Of a stretch of DNA of 64,000 bases, positions 61,175-64,000 are shown one piece after another. The notes beneath the pieces were generated by a model, which had not been told where the DNA came from, did no database searches, and worked only from the letters and a program-made list of their open reading frames with translations. The translations under genes were made by a program, and so were the position numbers. How positions within the stretch are numbered: position 1 is the stretch's first letter; every line of letters begins with the position of its first letter. The DNA is from Bacillus sp. 103mf (GTDB lineage Bacteria > Bacillota > Bacilli > Bacillales > Bacillaceae_G). Where the stretch lies: the NCBI RefSeq assembly GCF_900116295.1, contig NZ_FPAF01000014.1, forward strand, positions 1 to 64,000, read 5' to 3'.

Positions 61175-62411
61175 TCATCGCAAAGTGGCGGTTATCGGTT
61201 TAGGATATGTTGGTTTGCCGCTGGCGATTCATTTTGCGCAGAAAGGATATAAGGTAGTAGGATTAGACAAAGATCAAGAGAAAATAAAAAGCATTCAAAA
61301 CGGTTTTAGTTACATCCCTGATGTTACATCTAAAGTGTTGCAGCAATTAGTTGAACAGGGCGGCTTTAGAGCAACAACTCCAGAAAAAGGGGTGAAAGCA
61401 TTTGAAGAAAGTACTCACATCATTGTAACGGTGCCAACACCGATAGATCAAAATGGTGAACCAGATTTAAGTGCCATCATTTCCGCCTCGCATTATATTC
61501 AAAAACATCTTCAAATGGGCCAAACCTTCATTTTTGAAAGTTCAACATATCCAGGTACGTTAGAAGAAGTAGTTATTCCGATTCTATCAAAAGGCGGTAA
61601 AAAGGCTGGGATAGATTATTATATCGGATATTCCCCTGAACGTATTGATCCGGCAAATACGACACATACAGTACAATCTATTCCAAAAGTTGTAAGTGGT
61701 CAAACAGAGTTGTGTAAGAAAAAAGTTATGGAATTATATGGAGATATATTTGATTATATAGTGCCAGTTAGCACGCCGAAAGTTGCTGAAATGTGCAAGC
61801 TCTTTGAAAATATACAACGGCTCGTTAATATTTCATTGGTAAATGAAATGGATTTATTATGTAAGGCGTTACAAATAGATTTTCGCGAAGCTTTAGAAGC
61901 AGCAGCGACGAAACCATTTGGATTCACACCGTATTGGCCAGGGCCAGGAATTGGTGGACATTGTATTCCCGTTGATCCGTTATATTTCCAATGGAAAGTG
62001 AAACAATATGGTCTGGTTAGTCATTTTATTGATGTTGCACATCGTATTAATGAGGAAATGCCGAAACATATTGTGAAACAAGTAAAAGAACAAATAACAG
62101 AAAAGGCAAACGTGTTGTTAATAGGTCTCGCCTATAAGAAAAATGTAAATGACTTACGCGAATCAGCTGCTCTTATAGTTGCCGACTTGTTACAAAAGGA
62201 AGGGTATAACCTGTCGTATCATGATCCATATATTCCGGTTGCAAACATTTCTGGTAAAAGTTATGAATCTATTTTATTAACGAAGGAAGCGATTGATCAA
62301 GCGGATATTGTAGTTGTTTTAACAGATCATTCTATTATTGATTGGAAGTTAATTAAACAAGCGAAGAAAGTATTAGATACACGTGGCGTATTAAAGCAGG
62401 TGAATATATGA
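61164..62411 (+). CDS. Nucleotide-sugar 6-dehydrogenase (UDP-glucose / UDP-GlcNAc type)
   Basis: 415-residue NAD+-dependent UDP-sugar dehydrogenase. Rossmann [10 protein letters not shown] (residues 12-21), [25 protein letters not shown], and the active-site [15 protein letters not shown] (Cys near 268). The substrate oxidised at C6 is UDP-glucose or UDP-GlcNAc. A UDP-GlcA-forming enzyme paired with a 4-epimerase has been described in the cereus group, in line with the next gene. Overlaps the glycosyltransferase by 11 nt. Confidence 0.9.
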   Translation: MEINHRKVAVIGLGYVGLPLAIHFAQKGYKVVGLDKDQEKIKSIQNGFSYIPDVTSKVLQQLVEQGGFRATTPEKGVKAFEESTHIIVTVPTPIDQNGEPDLSAIISASHYIQKHLQMGQTFIFESSTYPGTLEEVVIPILSKGGKKAGIDYYIGYSPERIDPANTTHTVQSIPKVVSGQTELCKKKVMELYGDIFDYIVPVSTPKVAEMCKLFENIQRLVNISLVNEMDLLCKALQIDFREALEAAATKPFGFTPYWPGPGIGGHCIPVDPLYFQWKVKQYGLVSHFIDVAHRINEEMPKHIVKQVKEQITEKANVLLIGLAYKKNVNDLRESAALIVADLLQKEGYNLSYHDPYIPVANISGKSYESILLTKEAIDQADIVVVLTDHSIIDWKLIKQAKKVLDTRGVLKQVNI

Positions 62412-63373
62412 AAAAGCGATGTTTAATTACAGGAGGAGCTGGCTTTATTGGCTCTCATTTAGCCGAAGAGCTTTTGCATCGTGGCTATGATGTAACGATT
62501 GTAGATAATTTTTATAAAGGAGAACGTAAATATCATTTAGAGTTAATGAAGAAAATTTCAACTGTAAAAGCAAGTGTGTTAGATAAAGAGAAAATTGAAA
62601 AACTGGTTCAAAGTCATGATGTCATATTTCATTTAGCGGCTATTTTAGGTGTAAGAAGCACGATGGAAAAAAGCGTTGAGCTCATTGAAACAAACTTTGA
62701 CGGGACGAGAAATATTTTGCAAGCTGCTTTAAAAGGGAAGAAAAAAGTTGTATTTGCGTCCACATCTGAAGTGTATGGAAAAGCAAAACCACCTTTTTTA
62801 GAGGAGGGTGATCGTCTATATGGTGGAACTGCAAAAATTAGATGGAGCTATGCGATTTGTAAAACGTTAGAAGAAACGCTTTGTTTAAGTTACGCTCGCC
62901 AAGGATTGGCAGTAACAATTGTCCGATATTTTAATATATATGGACCACGCGCTAAAGATGGTCCGTATGCAGGGGTTATTCCGAGGTTTATTAGTGCAGC
63001 TTTGCAAGATAAAGCAGTTCCCGTATATGGGGACGGTGCACAAACGCGCTGTTTTACGTATGTAACAGATGCAGTAGAAGCAACAATTAGAGCAATGGAT
63101 GAGAAAGTAAATGGTGAAATTATTAATATTGGTTCTGAACATGAAATTTCTATTCAAGAAGTTGCTGAAATTATTCGAAAGACAATTCAAAGTTCTTCGG
63201 AGATTATTTATCTTCCATTTGAGGAAGTATATCCTGATGGGTTTGAAGAAATTCCACATCGACGTCCGAGTGTAACGAAGTTAACTGCTTTACTGCAATT
63301 TCAACCAAAGGTGTCATTTGAAGAAGGATTACAGAAAACCATCACTTGGTTTCGTGAAGAATTATATGGTTAA
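62408..63373 (+). CDS. NAD-dependent nucleotide-sugar epimerase/decarboxylase (SDR)
   Basis: 321-residue extended short-chain dehydrogenase. [10 protein letters not shown] (residues 8-17), [19 protein letters not shown], and catalytic SYAICK (Tyr and Lys near 155-159). The product may be UDP-galacturonic acid (4-epimerase) or UDP-xylose (decarboxylase). Preceded by a UDP-sugar dehydrogenase, so a UDP-uronate pathway is likely. Four-nt overlap with the dehydrogenase. Confidence 0.85.
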   Translation: MKKRCLITGGAGFIGSHLAEELLHRGYDVTIVDNFYKGERKYHLELMKKISTVKASVLDKEKIEKLVQSHDVIFHLAAILGVRSTMEKSVELIETNFDGTRNILQAALKGKKKVVFASTSEVYGKAKPPFLEEGDRLYGGTAKIRWSYAICKTLEETLCLSYARQGLAVTIVRYFNIYGPRAKDGPYAGVIPRFISAALQDKAVPVYGDGAQTRCFTYVTDAVEATIRAMDEKVNGEIINIGSEHEISIQEVAEIIRKTIQSSSEIIYLPFEEVYPDGFEEIPHRRPSVTKLTALLQFQPKVSFEEGLQKTITWFREELYG

Positions 63374-64000
63374 GTCGTTATCTATTATTATTCCTGTATA
63401 TAATGAAGCCGATTCTATTCGAGAGGTAATCCTTTCTGCAAAGGAGCTGAATCCGCTTGAAGTTATTGTTGTTGCGAATGGATGTACAGATGATTCGGAA
63501 CGAATTGCAAAAGAGCTGGGTTGTACAGTATTAAGTAGTAACGAAGTGTTTGGAAATGACGTCGGTCGTGCAGTCGGCGCCAAGTGTGCCAAGGGTGAAG
63601 TCTTGTTATTTTTAGACGGTGATTTTCCTATTCCTTCATCTAGCCTCAGTTTTTTTCTCAATCCCATTTTACATGGACAAGCAGACGTGATTCTAAATAA
63701 TTTTGACGCTTTATTTAAGAAAAAACAACGTCCGTATTCAATTACCGTCTGGCGACAAATTTTGAACGATATAGTGAACCGAGCCGATTTACAAATTGAT
63801 TCAATTTTATCAGTACCGCATGCGATAACGAAAGAAGCGATAGAAAGTATTGGTTATGATGCATTATGTAATCCGATTGTTGCGCATGTTCGTTTAATAA
63901 CACAAAAATGGCGAATACAGAGGCACTGTGCAATTGATGTCATTACTCCAAACAAGTTTCGTCCAGCTGAGCATGAAGCATATGGGGATCAACTTGCACA
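63366..64000 (+). CDS. GT2 glycosyltransferase (3' end outside window)
   Basis: ATG at 63366, overlapping the epimerase stop by 8 nt. Visible 211 codons: LSIIIPVYNEADSIREV, EVIVVANGCTDD, NDVGRAVGAKCAKGEVLLFLDGD, then VPHAIT and GDQLA. It resembles each half of the double GT2 enzyme two genes upstream (same NDVGRA, PHAI and GDQL boxes), so the locus has three related modules. It runs off the right edge; the stop is not seen. Confidence 0.85.
   Translation, partial: MVKSLSIIIPVYNEADSIREVILSAKELNPLEVIVVANGCTDDSERIAKELGCTVLSSNEVFGNDVGRAVGAKCAKGEVLLFLDGDFPIPSSSLSFFLNPILHGQADVILNNFDALFKKKQRPYSITVWRQILNDIVNRADLQIDSILSVPHAITKEAIESIGYDALCNPIVAHVRLITQKWRIQRHCAIDVITPNKFRPAEHEAYGDQLA

Overview
The window is low-GC Firmicute chromosome that I assign to the Bacillus cereus group. 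Gene order follows B. subtilis blocks (yceCDEFGH; yfkK-yfkJ-yfkI-yfkH and yfkE-yfkD-yfkAB; pdaA-yfjP-yfjO), ribosome binding sites are strong AGGAGG types, and the spacers carry dispersed repeats of the kind known in the cereus group. No rRNA, tRNA, CRISPR array or intact prophage was seen. The only phage-like trace is a broken DnaD-type gene near 44 kb.

Layout. 1-2.3 kb: the 3' part of a cell-wall glucosaminidase with recently expanded SH3 repeats. 2.7-8.2 kb: the yce operon (three TerD proteins, a TerC-type metal exporter, YceG, TelA-like YceH). 8.3-16.4 kb: a Ca2+ P-type ATPase, the yfkK/J/I/H block, and a PfeT-like ferrous-iron ATPase whose mRNA leader is duplicated in tandem. 16.5-24 kb: DMT exporter, lysoplasmalogenase, signal peptidase I with a small partner, a TPR-dynamin-like GTPase, DedA. 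24.2-28.6 kb: an iron island with two divergent Fur boxes (ferredoxin-NADP reductase against a siderophore lipoprotein and two permeases, no ATPase). 28.8-33 kb: flavin-type oxidase, Ca2+/H+ antiporter YfkE, YfkD, radical SAM YfkAB. 33.1-35.7 kb: an overlapping three-gene operon of membrane protein, TPR membrane protein and AAA ATPase. 35.8-42 kb: class I fumarase, PdaA, AlkA-like glycosylase, rRNA methyltransferase, ADP-ribosylglycohydrolase. 42-51.6 kb: L,D-transpeptidase, the DnaD remnant, TruA, and a RocR-like sigma-54 activator divergent from a small lipoyl-domain protein and a RocE-like permease; then an XRE/DUF1232 regulator and YtaF. 51.7-58.8 kb: glutaminase, N-acetylglucosamine PTS, serine hydrolase, a tubby-like membrane protein, a short pyruvate kinase. 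59-64 kb: a tightly packed sugar operon (two Sm-like proteins, a double GT2 glycosyltransferase, a nucleotide-sugar dehydrogenase, an epimerase and a further GT2 cut by the window end).

Themes. Metal handling recurs: YceF, YloB, PfeT, YfkE, the siderophore system and YtaF. Three dispersed repeat types fill the spacers: a MITE-like element of about 170 bp with 8-bp terminal inverted repeats (about eight copies, five of them between 47.4 and 57.4 kb), a 20-21-bp phased motif array (two loci), and a hairpin-rich element (two to three loci).

The most unusual items are the duplicated pfeT leader with its 16-codon truncated ORF, the stand-alone lipoyl protein behind a sigma-54 promoter, the membrane/TPR/AAA operon, the TPR-dynamin protein that lacks the usual G3 aspartate, and the Sm-like/double-GT2 sugar operon. 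All function calls come from reading motifs by eye, without database searches.
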